Shown: positions 24,760 through 35,604 of the stretch, piece after piece | Layout: each line of letters starts with the position of its first letter | Position numbering within the stretch: the stretch's first letter is position 1 | Source: Lycium barbarum | Lineage: Eukaryota; Streptophyta; Magnoliopsida; Solanales; Solanaceae | DNA: 64,000 bases | Direction of reading: 5' to 3' | Assembly (NCBI RefSeq): GCF_019175385.1 | Contig: NC_083347.1 | Location: 122,396,124 to 122,460,123, forward strand | Notes under the pieces: generated by a model | Databases searched by the model: none | What the model saw: the letters and a program-made list of their open reading frames with translations, nothing else | What the model was told of the DNA's origin: nothing | Position numbers and translations under genes: made by a program

Positions 24760-24860
24760 CGATCCCAACACTTGGTAGGACACTTTCCCTGATGGGATCT
24801 ACACGACGTGTGTCCGGATTTAGTAGGGCTCCGAGTGGAAACCAAAAAAAAAAATGAAAT
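24760..24860 (+). mobile_element. SINE-like 3' region
   Basis: GGGATCTACACGACGTGTG, then CCGGATTTAGTAGGGCTCC, then GTGGAAACC followed by an A-run. This resembles the 3' part of tRNA-derived Solanaceae SINEs as I remember them. No flanking duplication was identified. Upstream, a TATA-like CTATAAATTG (24500) and a donor-like AAGGTGAG (24580) hint at a non-coding transcript start but prove nothing. Confidence 0.35.
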
Positions 24861-25090
24861 CTCCATATGATTGCACTAACAATCTTTTTTTTATAGCAAT
24901 TTTACCTATGTTAGCTACCACAAGAGTAATTCTCCCTCCTTTTTGCTTTTCTAAATTATGGCACTTGCAACTATGCATATCTGAACTAGAAGAAGGTGAG
25001 GGACAAGCAAAACTTGTTCTGTGAATTTACTTGAATCAATTTTATTTTAGTGGGCGTTTGGACATAGGAATTGTGAAATTTCAAAAAAGT

Positions 25091-25878
25091 AGTACTTTCT
25101 GTCCTAATTTATGTTATACTAGTTTTAGCATACGTGCATTGCACATGTCAATAAATTATAAATTCTACACAAAATGAAAAATTATTGTAAAATAGCTATG
25201 AATGTCAAAATAGATGCCACTTATATGACAAAATAATGTTATTACATTGACCCAAATGTTGTGCTTGATACATCTAACTAAATATCTCTTTATAGCTATA
25301 ATTTAAATTAATTTTGTTTTAAGTAAAAGATAACATTTTAAAAATTCAAAGCGTAAATAAAATAAGATTAAAAACACTTCTATTATATATAAGCGTGAAA
25401 GAGGTACAAACACTGCTATCAATTATTGTACTAGGAGTAATGTCAATTGTACTATAAACATGGACCAATCTCATTGGTCAATGAATTTGTTATGCCTCTT
25501 TATACACACGTGTACTGTATTTCTATTTCAGCACAGCACCTGTACACACTCACAAATCATGTTTCCTTCAATTTGCCACATAACACCTCTTCCCTTGATT
25601 TCTAGGGGTTTTCTTCAGCAAATACTTACTTGTACACGTGTATAAGTGTCTTACTTTTTTTTTTTTTTTTTGTCTCAAAAAAAGTGCCTCTTTCTATGCT
25701 TAGTAAGTTGACAATTCAAACATCCTAAATGACAAGTTTATAACCACAAGATTCAAATGATATTTTAGTACATTAGACACATCTTTAATTTAAGATCACA
25801 AATTTAAAAGTTTTTTGTTATTTCTTAAACTCCGTGCCGAGTCAAACTAAGACACTTAAAATGGGACGGAGGGAGTAT
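25091..25878. mobile_element. Stowaway MITE split by a ~0.54-kb insertion
   Basis: The left end AGTACTTTCTGTCCTAATTT is at 25091 and the right end GGGACGGAGGGAGTA is at 25864-25878. The Stowaway body breaks at about 25108 and resumes at about 25647 with TTTTTTTGTCTCAAAAAAAG. The insert starts ACTAGTTTTAGCATACGTGC, which on the minus strand is a Helitron-like 3' end (CTAG-T after an ACGTGC hairpin). TCTATTATATATAAGCGTG at 25379 also looks like a Helitron 5' end. No protein is encoded in the insert. Confidence 0.55.
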
Positions 25879-26377
25879 TTATTAGTTATGCACAATATGT
25901 AATTTAAAGAAGTGTATTAGTGGCATGAAAGAACTTATTATTGCAGGTATCATGATGTTTAATCGGCATATAATTAACCACCAAAGCAATTCACAAGGTC
26001 CCAAGCTAAGGTTCTAAAAGACTTGCAAATGCTTATCATGAACCTTGGAGGAGGCGCTTGGGAAGCCTAACAAAGTGTACAACTTATCCGGCCATGAAAA
26101 ATCATGAATTACGTGTTGGAGGCTTTGGAACCATAAAAGAAGAAGATGGGCCAAGTTTGTCTTCCCAGTTCAGGAGTTGGAGGCCTCCAATCAACAAAAT
26201 ATCTCCACATTTTGAAGTTAGATTATGGTATCTAATAATTTCGGATATTTTCCTTTTTTTAAGCCTAGTTAAGGACTTTTAAGCCATTGGTATGTAATAA
26301 TAGAACTAGTATAAATACTTCTTTTCAATAGTACAAAAGGGACTTGCCTCTTTAATGATTCGGTATACTCTAAAGAC
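25879..26377. other. Unassigned, possibly once-genic stretch
   Basis: Contains an open plus-strand frame (26058-26282, 74 codons) with balanced composition around 26060-26220. I recognise no domain and see no conserved motif, promoter or splice pattern. It could be an old transposon interior. Confidence 0.3.
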
Positions 26378-26385
26378 GCTATCAG

Positions 26386-26567
26386 CAGTGGCGGAGCCAG
26401 GATTTTCAGTTAGGGGATTCAAAAATATAAAGAGGTAAATATACAAGAAGCTAAGGAGGTTCAACACCTACCATATATACATAAAAAAATAATTTTAACC
26501 TTCAATATACACTGTAATTTTCTGCCGAGGGGGTTCGGATCCTCAACTACACTTGGCTCCGCCCCTG
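26386..26567. mobile_element. hAT MITE (182 bp)
   Basis: Starts CAGTGGCGGAGCCAGG and ends TGGCTCCGCCCCTG as inverted termini. It is flanked by an exact 8-base duplication GCTATCAG (26378-26385 and 26568-26575). The termini resemble those of the 3.7-kb hAT element at 45175-48906, so that family could have moved it. Confidence 0.93.
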
Positions 26568-26575
26568 GCTATCAG

Positions 26576-27660
26576 TACAATATTGACGATCTTATAAAGA
26601 TGAAATTTAAGTGAGATATTGAACTTGTGAGAATTGAGATCTCTCTTCTTTGTGTCAAGATAATTCAAAAGTGTTTTCAAGGGGATTACCATCCACTTGA
26701 GGGTTTCATATAGGTTTAATTATACTTGTTAGCTAATTAGGGTGTAATGAATATCTTATTTTTTGCTTTTAATTTGGGGTTTATCTTAATTCCCTTGTTG
26801 CTTTCTTTCCTATCTTATTCTACATCATATCCGAATCCGATGATTCAAAGTTTAAATAAGTAAGGAATTAATTTGAAGTAGAAAAACAATTAATAAAAAA
26901 GTTGACAATAAAATTTTACTGTGAAAAATATAAAAGAAGGAAAGTGGAGTAATATTTGAAACGACAAAATAAGTATAGTATAAAGCCGTTTGTACGAGGG
27001 ATAAGAATAATAGTCTCGAATAAAATTTGAAATTAACTTATCCATGTTTGGTTTGGTTATCAGCTAATCCTGATATTATTTCATCCCGCAGTTTCTAATA
27101 AATGATGGAACATATTACTTTACTATCCCATATAAAAGGTGGATAAAATATAAATATCATTAGATATCTCAACTCATGGAATATCTTTGGTTATATAATC
27201 TCGCATACCAAACTAATTGTGTTGCATAAACTAAAACCTTGGAAACGTATGCATATAAAAATTTCTTCAGTACAAAATCTTCTTTTCAAATGGGTTTATA
27301 GGGACTAACACCGACACCGTATATCATGCATAAACAGAGTCTATAAATATCTTGTTATCCAGACACACAAATCGGTTTGCTTAAAGTTGTCAAAAAAAAA
27401 TCTTGGTAGCTTCGAGCGAGAATTGTCTCTTTGTCCGTATAGTTTCGAGGAAGCTAGTGTGATAGTACTAATAGCAAAGGTCATTTTCAGTCAAATAATC
27501 CCTAGTCATATCTGTCGTACTAATTAATTTCTTGCTTTTCTTTCTTTTATTTATTTCTTGTCCATAAGAAGATAAGATTAGTCTTGAATATCATTTAAAC
27601 AAGTCTAAAATTTGGTGGAAGACTTTTCCAGCGATGACTTAATCCAAGAAATACAAAAAT
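26576..27660. other. Intergenic, upstream of the ankyrin gene
   Basis: AT-rich with no coding frame. A MITE remnant begins near 26992 (GCCGTTTGTACGAGGGATAA, related to 22084-22296), and ATCCTGATATTATTTCATCCC near 27070 is part of the same piece. Confidence 0.45.
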
Positions 27661-27668
27661 ATCAGCTA

Positions 27669-27676
27669 CTATAAAT
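27669..27676 (+). promoter_or_regulatory. Putative TATA box of the ankyrin/PGG gene
   Basis: CTATAAAT sits 210 bases before the start codon with no better candidate nearer. It implies a leader of roughly 180 bases. Confidence 0.4.
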
Positions 27677-27885
27677 TGGTTTTCCCTTTCTTTCTATCAT
27701 AATTATGTGTTCTCTAGTCGTATAAGCTACTTTTTATTTCACTCCACATGGAAGATCGTCTAGCTAGGGAACTTTTCATCAGACGAATTTTCATATGATC
27801 ATTTTCGTGTATTCAACGTAGAAGAAGTTCGCCTGCCTCCTTTTATTAACCAATTTTGTTTTTTTAAAGAATCTGATAGAGGAAG

Positions 27886-29952
27886 ATGGATACTGAGAAG
27901 AGACTCTATGAAGCTGCAGTTGAAGGAGATGTGAGAGCTTTACAAGAATTACTTCAACAAGATGCTTTGATTCTTGATAGACTGACCTTAACTTGCTTCA
28001 ATGAAACTCCTTTGCACATAGCAGCGATGTGCGGGCATATTGAGTTTGTGAGGTTAATTCTTGCTCAAAATCCTCAGCTTGCTGCTGAATTAGATTCGCG
28101 AAAGTCATCTGCTCTTCACTTAGCTTCAGCCAAAGGGCACCTGCAAATTGTCAAGATGTTGGTGGTGGTGAATCCTGAAATGTGCCTGGCTTGTGATCGC
28201 GATGGTAGAAATCCTCTACATCTTGCAGCAATCAAAGGTCGAGTTGAAGTCATCAAAGAACTAATACATATCAGGCCTCATGCAGCTCTAGGAACGACGA
28301 TCAATGGAGAAAACGTCTTGCATTTATGTGTGAAGCATAATCAGCTGGAGGTTCTCAAGGTGCTAATGGAGATTGGATGGGACCATGAGTTCTTGAATGC
28401 AAAGGATGGTGATGGCCACGCCATTTTGCTTTTGGCTGTTGCTGATAAGCAAATTGAGGTAAGACTTTGTTCCTTAGAAAAGAAGTGGCGGAATACATCG
28501 ACAACCCCTTAAACCTATCAGTAAATTTCATTTAGACATTCGAACTACGTCATGTTTCGATTAAGCACATGAACATTTGATAAATTTTTCCTATTAGACA
28601 CCTCCAACTCAAAATTCTGAAAAAACTTTTGCGTGCATTCTCAAGCATCTATTAAGTAGACCGGTTAACTAATTAAAATAGGTCGCCTTTAATCAAATAC
28701 ATTAATCTCAATGAGCCATAAAATTCCATGCATTTTCCAATTGATGTTGATGTGTATAATTAAAGGATGAGACATATTTTACGTGATTAGCTAATACATG
28801 TAATTGGTGCTTGTGAATACGCGGAGAAACCTTTCCAAAATATGAATCAGAAGTGTCTAAAGAGCTATCGGTATATTCAGCCAAAAGTATTGATTTCATT
28901 TTCTTATAATAGTAACTAAATCACTTCCCTACCCTTCAAGGTGGGAGTTAAGTCTGCGTACACTCTATCCTCCGCAGACTCCACATGGTGGGATTCTATT
29001 GGGCTTGTTGTTGTTGTTGTAGTAACTAAACCACTTACCAATCTTGCAGACTGCCAAGTACTTGCTAAAGACCAATCAAATAGATGTGAATGCAATGGAT
29101 GCTAATGGGAATACAGCATTAGATATTTTAGCACAGAGTCGGAGGGACATGAATGATCTATCCATTGGAGAGTGTCTTAGAGAAGCTGGAGGCTTAAGGG
29201 CAAAGCATATTTCAGTATCCATCATTCAAAATAGTACCAAAATTTCCAATGACATTGGTGGAAATAACCATTCTCAAGTATCTTCAACACCAGCATATTT
29301 AGGAGAAAATCAGGCCCAAAACCCCCCCTCAAAAGGCGATTGGCTTTCCAAGCAACGTGAAACAATAATGGTGGTGGCCTCACTTATTGCAACTATGGCA
29401 TTCCAAGCTGGAGTGAACCCTCCAGGAGGTGTTTGGCAAGAAAATGGAAAATTGAATGATCAGGGAATACCCTCACATAAAGCAGGGGAAGCAGTAATGG
29501 CTTATAATCATGCCATACCGTATCGATTTTTCCTTCGTACCAACACCATTTCCTTTGTCTCTTCTCTCAGCACAATCTTGCTGTTGATAAGTGGATTGCC
29601 CTTCAGGCTCAGGCTTTTCATGTGGGGTTTGATGGTTATCATGTGGTTGACAGTAACCTCAGCAGCACTCACTTATGGCATATCCATTTACATCCTCACA
29701 CCTAAGAAGGACAGTGAAGCACTTGGTGAGGTCATTAAAATTGGAATTACAGTATGGTGTGGCTTAATGGCACTACTTCTACTCGGAAACACAATACGTT
29801 TGTCGCGTATATGGCAGAAAAAGAAGCATGAGATAAGATCATCAACAGCACTAAAATCTGCAAATTCAATTATATGGCAGAAAAAGAAGCATGAGATAAG
29901 ATCATCAACAGCACTAAAATCTGCAAATTCAATTAATTATGTCAATGTTTGA
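27886..29952 (+). CDS. Ankyrin-repeat membrane protein with PGG domain (ACD6-like family)
   Basis: Exon 1 is 27886-28458 and exon 2 is 29050-29952. The donor GAG|GTAAGA and acceptor TTGCAG|ACT keep phase 0. Product 491 aa. Residues 1-190 hold about five ankyrin repeats (TPLHIAAMCGHIEFVRLIL, SALHLASAKGHLQIVKML, NPLHLAAIKGRVEVIKEL). Another unit (NAMDANGNTALDIL) follows the junction. The PGG domain starts near residue 288 (KQRETIMVVASLIATMAFQA, then GVNPPGG), followed by hydrophobic segments up to about residue 440. Family members sit in membranes, and some affect defence and cell death; no specific role is inferred. The C-terminus carries a tandem 21-residue duplication. Stop at 29950-29952. 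The start context AAGATGGATACTG is reasonable and no upstream in-frame ATG is needed. Confidence 0.93.
28911..29036 (+). mobile_element. 5'-truncated Au-type SINE in the ankyrin gene intron
   Basis: The insert (28927-29020) includes GTCTGCGTACACTCTATCC, CAGACTCCACATGGTGGGAT and a (TTG)n tail, the 3' end of the plant Au SINE. AGTAACTAAATCACTT (28911-28926) is repeated at 29021-29036 with one change, so the target duplication is 16 bases. It lies just upstream of the splice acceptor at 29049. Confidence 0.9.
29809..29934 (+). repeat. 63-bp in-frame tandem duplication
   Basis: A 63-base unit starting ATATGGCAGAAAAAGAAGC occurs twice with no difference visible. It doubles the basic peptide IWQKKKHEIRSSTALKSANS in the cytosolic tail. 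The identity means it is recent, or under conversion. Confidence 0.95.
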
Positions 29953-30552
29953 TATGTTTCATTAATATATAGGACTCAAGCCATTACAAGAAATATTCAT
30001 GCTTATTTTGGGTATCTCATTTCATTGTCACATGTTAAAAGAGTTCAAAAGCATAGACAAGTCCATGCAACCTCGACTCAATTAAAAAATATTAAAGTTT
30101 GAAATTTCTTATTAATAACTAATATATAAATCATATATATAATAATATAGTAATTTCTATTTTTTGGGCCCTTAGTAACTGGGGCCTAAGGCAAAGGCCT
30201 TAGTTGCCTTACCTTAGAGCCGCTCCTGATCAACAATACACATAATAACATAACAGAGAAATTTCACTGCATCAAACCTTCTCCTCTTACCAACCAACAA
30301 GGGAGAAAACTTCTAAATATGGATGAAAAGAAAAGAGAAGAGCGCGGAATTCAAAAAGATCTACAAATATGGTTAATTTCAATATTTGAGAAGTCCAATA
30401 TCTAGGCTCTGTAGCATAATCGTCTAGAAAATACAATGTAATGTTTTGGATTTATGACTTACATTTGTTAAATATCCTTTTAGTCTAAGACAATGCGAAT
30501 TCATAAGGAAAGTAAATCAGTGTACGATCAAACACAGAAATTCTCTTGTTCA
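29953..30552. other. 3' flank of the ankyrin gene
   Basis: No further gene seen. It contains GGGCCCTTAGTAACTGGGGCC and CCTAAGGCAAAGGCCTTAG near 30168-30205, which look like a MITE or retroelement remnant, then AT-rich sequence. Confidence 0.4.
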
Positions 30553-31639
30553 TTTTTTAATGGCAGAATGGTCTAGGTCCCCCATGAACTTGTCGATTTT
30601 TATTCAGTGTACATCTAAACTTTACGTTGGCCTAATTACCCCCCTCAACTTGAAAATATGATAGCTTGGATCCCCCTAGACATTGATGTGGCAAAGAGCG
30701 TGGATACACTCTCTTTTAGGCGCGTGGAAGGGTGAAAAATTAAAAAATCATCTTCCAAATGGGGTATTTTTCAACTATTAATTGTCACATAATCAATATA
30801 ATGATTTTATTTGATCCAATTGTATTTCTTATTGGTTTTTATTAATATCCATTGCATATTTTATCCCAATTGTGTTTTTTTCTTTTTTCGATACGATGAT
30901 TTTTTATTTCAGCTATATTTTTTTTTTCTTTTTTCGGATCCAAATCTAAATAACTTAGTTGAAAGTTTCAACTTGAAATTCTATTTATTTTATTCAAATA
31001 AAAATAAGGTTTAGTAAAAGTAATGAAGTTTAGACGGTGTATTTTTAAAAAAAATATTGTGTATTTTTCTTTTCATGCAAGTACTATTTATTTCAACTGT
31101 GCATTATTTTTTTCGGGTCAAATTCATAAAATATTTGGTTAATATTTTGTTTGATTTCTTTTTTAGATTCAATGATTAGTTGTTCTTATTATGTATTTCT
31201 TCGTTTCCTGGCCAAATATATAAAAATAACTTGATTAGAATATCATTATCTTTAGGCAAATAAAAAAATTATAGTCAAAATATTTTCAAGTTCTTTTTTT
31301 TACAGATTTGGCCCGAAAAAGATGATTCAAATAATTGTTGAACTTAAAAAGTAAAAAAATATATATTTTATCCTTTAAAAAATGCCACATGCACAAAAAA
31401 AAATCCATGTGGCAGCGCGTGCTGACCACCTCCATGGGTTGTTAGTGTCCAGGGGGGTCGTGTCTACCATATTTTCAAGTTTAGGAAGGTAATTATGTGT
31501 AACATCCCGTAAATCCATAGAGAGTGCGAAAGCATTGTATGAGTCCTTTGGAACCTTATATGTTGGGTTACGTGCATAACTTTAGGCTAAAGACCCAAGA
31601 GGAGATGGTCAAAATGAAAAGTCTCTACAGTTTCACGAA

Positions 31640-31866
31640 AAGGAGGTTTGACGGTCGTCCTTTGTACCGTCGTTCTATTCGACGCTCCGTCCTTTGCACC
31701 GTCGATTGTGAGGAAAAGAAAGTTGCTCACTGGAAATTTCATGACTTTGACGGAGCAGATCGACGCTCCGTCGATCTGTTCGACGCTCCGTCTTTTGTAT
31801 CGTCGAATTGACCTAGCACAAAGACCATTCGACGGAGCAGATCGACGCTCCGTCCTTTGTACCGTC
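31640..31866. repeat. GACGCTCCGTC hairpin-rich cluster in the solo LTR
   Basis: GACGCTCCGTC occurs four times (about 31680, 31760, 31783 and 31845), mixed with TTGTACCGTC and GACGGAGCAGATC, which are self-complementary to it. The block lies in U3 just upstream of the TATA-like motif, where LTRs carry enhancer repeats. Confidence 0.75.
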
Positions 31867-32586
31867 TTTTGTGCCTGCCGGGCTGAAATTATATAAGTTG
31901 CAAAATTTTAGTTTTCTTCCATTCTTTTCACTCTCAAAAACCCTAAGGATGAAAATATCTCTCTAGGGCTCCAACACTAAGGTAAGAACATCTTAATCAT
32001 TGATTATCAATCCTAACAATAAACCCATGATTCTTAACATGATTCTTGTGACTAAAACCTAGGGTTTGCAACATAATTCTTCCTAAAGTTATTCAAGCTA
32101 GGGTTTGGGTGTTCTTCACTAGGAAACTGAATTGTTAAACTTCGTTTAACACACTAAAGTATGTCTCTCTTTTAAAAACCTTATCATGGATATATGTTTT
32201 CTTCTCAAAGGTTCTTTATTGAATAAAAAAGGTGAACTCCTCATGCAAAACCCTAATTCATGTCTTTGCTTGTGGTTGGTGTGCGTGAGGGGACAAGCCC
32301 ACATTAAACCTTGATTGGATTATCCTCTATATACGCATATGGAATCATAATCATTTTCTTCTATAAGAGATGACCAGTGATGATGGTTAATTGTTGGTAT
32401 TGATGACTTTACAAAGAAACTAAGACAAAGGAATCTTGTTTAAAGAAGTGGAAACATTTTCATGATTATCTATGAAATTATGAATTTTCCTAATAGCATA
32501 ATGATCTTTAATGCTATTTGATGGTGTGACTACTTTGAGACAAATTATGAATCGGTTTCTATGCTATGACCTTTGTTGTTATGTTT

Positions 32587-32815
32587 GGCCTAGCTACTCG
32601 GGAGGAAGGGTAGCCACTATGGATCTTAGTGTGTCATTACCTAGCCATTCGGGAGGAAGAGTGGCCACCGCTGGGTTCGCTACCCAGGGTGTGATTTATG
32701 CCTAGCTATTCGGGAGGAAGGATAGCCACCGCGTACTACATAATCCGGTGTGATTTATCCCTAGCTATTCGGGAGGAAGGATAGCCACCGAGAATTATAT
32801 GTTCCGGTGTGGTGC
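32587..32815. repeat. Four ~60-bp tandem repeats in the solo LTR
   Basis: The unit CCTAGC(T/C)A(C/T)TCGGGAGGAAG followed by GTAGCCACC or ATAGCCACC starts near 32589, 32640, 32701 and 32761. The last two are nearly identical. GC-richer than the surroundings. Confidence 0.85.
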
Positions 32816-33687
32816 GCTATGCGCGATATGCTTGATTCTTAGGCCTGTATTGGCATGTGTAACATTCTTATTCTCTTATGGAATTGTTGATGACTATCAA
32901 AAAAGACATATTTGAAGTTGTAACTTGACAAGAGGCTTTATAAATGGGTTTTGATACTTATCATTGAGATACATAACTGAATAATTGTTCTTACATCACT
33001 CTCACTTGACTGGCAAGATTAATTTCTTTATGTATTATGTACTCTATTTTCTTATTACTTATTGTCCCCGAGGCCCTCACTGAGTACGAAGTACTCAGGC
33101 ATACCATTGTTGTTTTTGATGGTATGTTAGGTAACGGAGAAGAGCAGGTTCTTGATACTCTAGGCGTTTAGGAAGGACTTGTTGTTGCTGCTGATTTGGT
33201 GAGCCCACACATTCATTCGTGGGACACTCTATTTATTTAATTCCATTTATTTATTTTAGTTTTCGGGCTGCGTCCCGATGGGTTAGACATTTACTCCTTA
33301 TTCTTAGAAGCTCCTTAGTATACATTCGAATGTGGGTAGAAGAAGAGTTGTCGTTTAATTCTTTCGGGCACACTATCATGTTTTGGGTGAATTATTTGAA
33401 TTATAAAGACTTCCGCTGATTTAATTCATATATTCATGATTTAATTCATATATTCATGAGTTGTTACATTTAATTTATAAACTGTTGGAGGCGAATGTTG
33501 AACCTGGCGGGTTCAAGTATTATTATTGTGTTGTTTAGGTTCTTCCGATGTTGTTCATAACATCGGATGCCGGTCACGTCTAGGGTGGATTTTGGGGCGT
33601 GACATTAGGCCAACGTAAAGTTTAGATGTACACTGAATAAAAATCGACAAGTTCAGGGGGGTCCCGATCTATTCTGCCTTTTTTAAT

Positions 33688-35017
33688 TCCTGAATTTTGC
33701 AATCGTTTTACGACTGTTTAATGTCATAAGAATCATATGTGGTTCATTTTATTACCTAATTGAGCAACAATAAAAAGTTATACTATCATAATCCATTTTT
33801 GTGAGCCGCGACAGGCATCTTATTCATCACCATAAAGCATTCTCACATTCAAGATGCAATCATTGTCAGTAAAACAGGGTGCAAAAACTGGAAAATTCTA
33901 AAACCAGAAACTGGAAAACATGAAATCTCCTCGCGCCGAGCGTCGCTCGACTTGGATTTGGATTTGGTTAAATGATCTGATTGATTGATAATCTTTTTGG
34001 ATCAAATTTATTTTCATTTTCGTCATTTAATTTCCTTATCCTAATAATAATTAATTGACGTGAAATTTATTATTTAATTAATTAATTCTTGCGAAAATAA
34101 ATTATTTTCCAATGGTCACAACCAACCAAACGGTCACCTTCTTCCCCGAAGAGGTGCCTTTGTGCCTCTTCAATGGCTATAAAAAATTTCAGAGGCTTCG
34201 CCTCATTTTATCAACTTACGAAAAAACTGAAAATCATAATCTTTTCATCTCCTCTCCTCTGCATATTTTTTAAAAGACAAAACAGTAAGTGTGATTATTA
34301 CCGTTAGTTGAGTTCGCTGAAATTCTGCAATTCCATTGCCGGTATTGCAGAATAGAATTTCTTAAAGAATTTAATCACCTCACTACAAAAATATTATTTT
34401 TATCTTATACACTTAATACTTCCCATTACAATATTGTTTTTGATATATACCCTTTATGTTTTTATCTATGTGGAAAAATATCCTAGGATTAAAATAATCC
34501 AATATTAGAAATTGAGCTAGTGACCAGATATTGTATTTAATTCATTATATGCTGAAAATCATTATTATATTATTTATAAGGTTTTTTTTTTTTTATCAAT
34601 TTCAAATAACTATCTTTCGCAGGTAGGTGATACTTTGCTTTTCCATCCAAAAAAGTTGTTCAAAGCTGGAGCATACCGCTTATGTATGACTATCTACTCT
34701 ACAACCATTTGATCGACTTATTTCGATTAGAAGTTGTCATTATTACATCTAATTAATCTCCCATTGCACGCATGAAATCAGAAAATTAAACACACTGCAA
34801 TCATATTATTTTTTTTACATTGTGTCGAGGAGATGTAATAATGTAATAAGTTTCGCTACCAATAAGAACTTATACGTATGAGTTTTTCAGTCTATGGAGT
34901 AATAAGCTATCAAAATCCTACGCTAAAGCAACACAACACAGTTGATAAGTAGACGTAGACAACTCCAAACATAAATAATAAAGTTGAAAATAAAAATTAT
35001 AATAATGGAAAGAAATA
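33688..35017. other. AT-rich, possibly old LTR remnant
   Basis: No gene seen. The stretch 34090-34390 has a TATA-like GGCTATAAAAAATT (34175), then GAGGCTTCGCCTC, then AAAACAGTAAGTGTGATTA, and looks like a promoter plus leader of a retroelement. No ends or duplications were found. T-rich runs lie at 34580-34595. Confidence 0.35.
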
Positions 35018-35274
35018 CTCCCTCCATTTTAATTTAAGTGAACCTTTTCAGAGTACAAGGGTCAAATTTTGTAACTTTGACCGGAAATTTTGTCACAGAT
35101 TTTTCAAGTTTGTAAAAATAAATTTATATATTTAGAAACTACATAAAAAGTACTATAAGTCATGATAATTTGTAATTCAAATAATTTAGAAAAAAATATA
35201 AGAAAAACGTGGTCAATGAACCACCTCGTAGACTCCTCAAATAGTAAAAGGTTACATAATTGAAATAGAGGGAG
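35018..35274. mobile_element. Stowaway MITE
   Basis: Ends CTCCCTCCATTTTAATT and AATTGAAATAGAGGGAG are inverted, with TA on both sides. 257 bases, non-coding. Confidence 0.85.
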
Positions 35275-35604
35275 TAATACCTTTCGAAAAGTTTGCCGAA
35301 TTTTGCTTTCTTCTTTCCGGAGCAGTAGCAAAGCTTAAAATTAATACTTCTTGAAAAGTTTACGATGGAGAATGTGAAAATATGATTTTTTTTTTTTTTT
35401 TAAATCCTATATCGAAACGTAAGCTAAATTTGTAGCCGAGTTGACTTCCTAGTGTAATATCATAACATTCCTAGCCTTCATTGAGAAATGTAGTAATAGG
35501 ATCAAGAGCTCACGTACATTGAGTAATAACATTAGTAGTAATATGATTAATAGTCCTTTTGCGTACGTAGTAAACCTTCGTTGAGAAACATAGCAATAGG
35601 ATTA

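Larger units (their letters stand above)
31498..33604. mobile_element. Solo LTR, 2107 bp
   Basis: Starts TGTAACATCCCGTAAATCC and ends GGGGCGTGACA, flanked by TTATG (31493-31497) and TTAGG (33605-33609), a 5-base duplication with one change. It interrupts GTAATTAGGCC of the host element, whose intact version is in the left arm. It has no internal domain. A TATA-like TTATATAAG is at 31889. TG…CA ends and the 5-base duplication define an LTR; a Ty3/gypsy origin is my guess. Confidence 0.85.
30562..33678. mobile_element. Mutator-like foldback element interrupted by a solo LTR
   Basis: Ends GGCAGAATGGTCTAGG and CCCGATCTATTCTGCC are inverted and flanked by an exact 9-base duplication TTTTTTAAT (30553-30561 and 33679-33687). 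Arms of at least 130 bases pair, for example CTTTACGTTGGCCTAATTA against TTAGGCCAACGTAAAG. The right arm is split by a 2.1-kb LTR; without it the element is about 1.0 kb. The 9-base duplication suggests Mutator superfamily. It encodes no transposase. Confidence 0.88.

Noticed and set aside
31524..31896. Arg/Asp-rich frames of 80-95 codons
   Set aside because: Generated by the GACGCTCCGTC repeats in the solo LTR; they do not resemble any protein.
32587..32815. Regular repeats with spacers, CRISPR-like at a glance
   Set aside because: Contiguous ~60-bp tandem units within a plant LTR; no array structure or associated genes.
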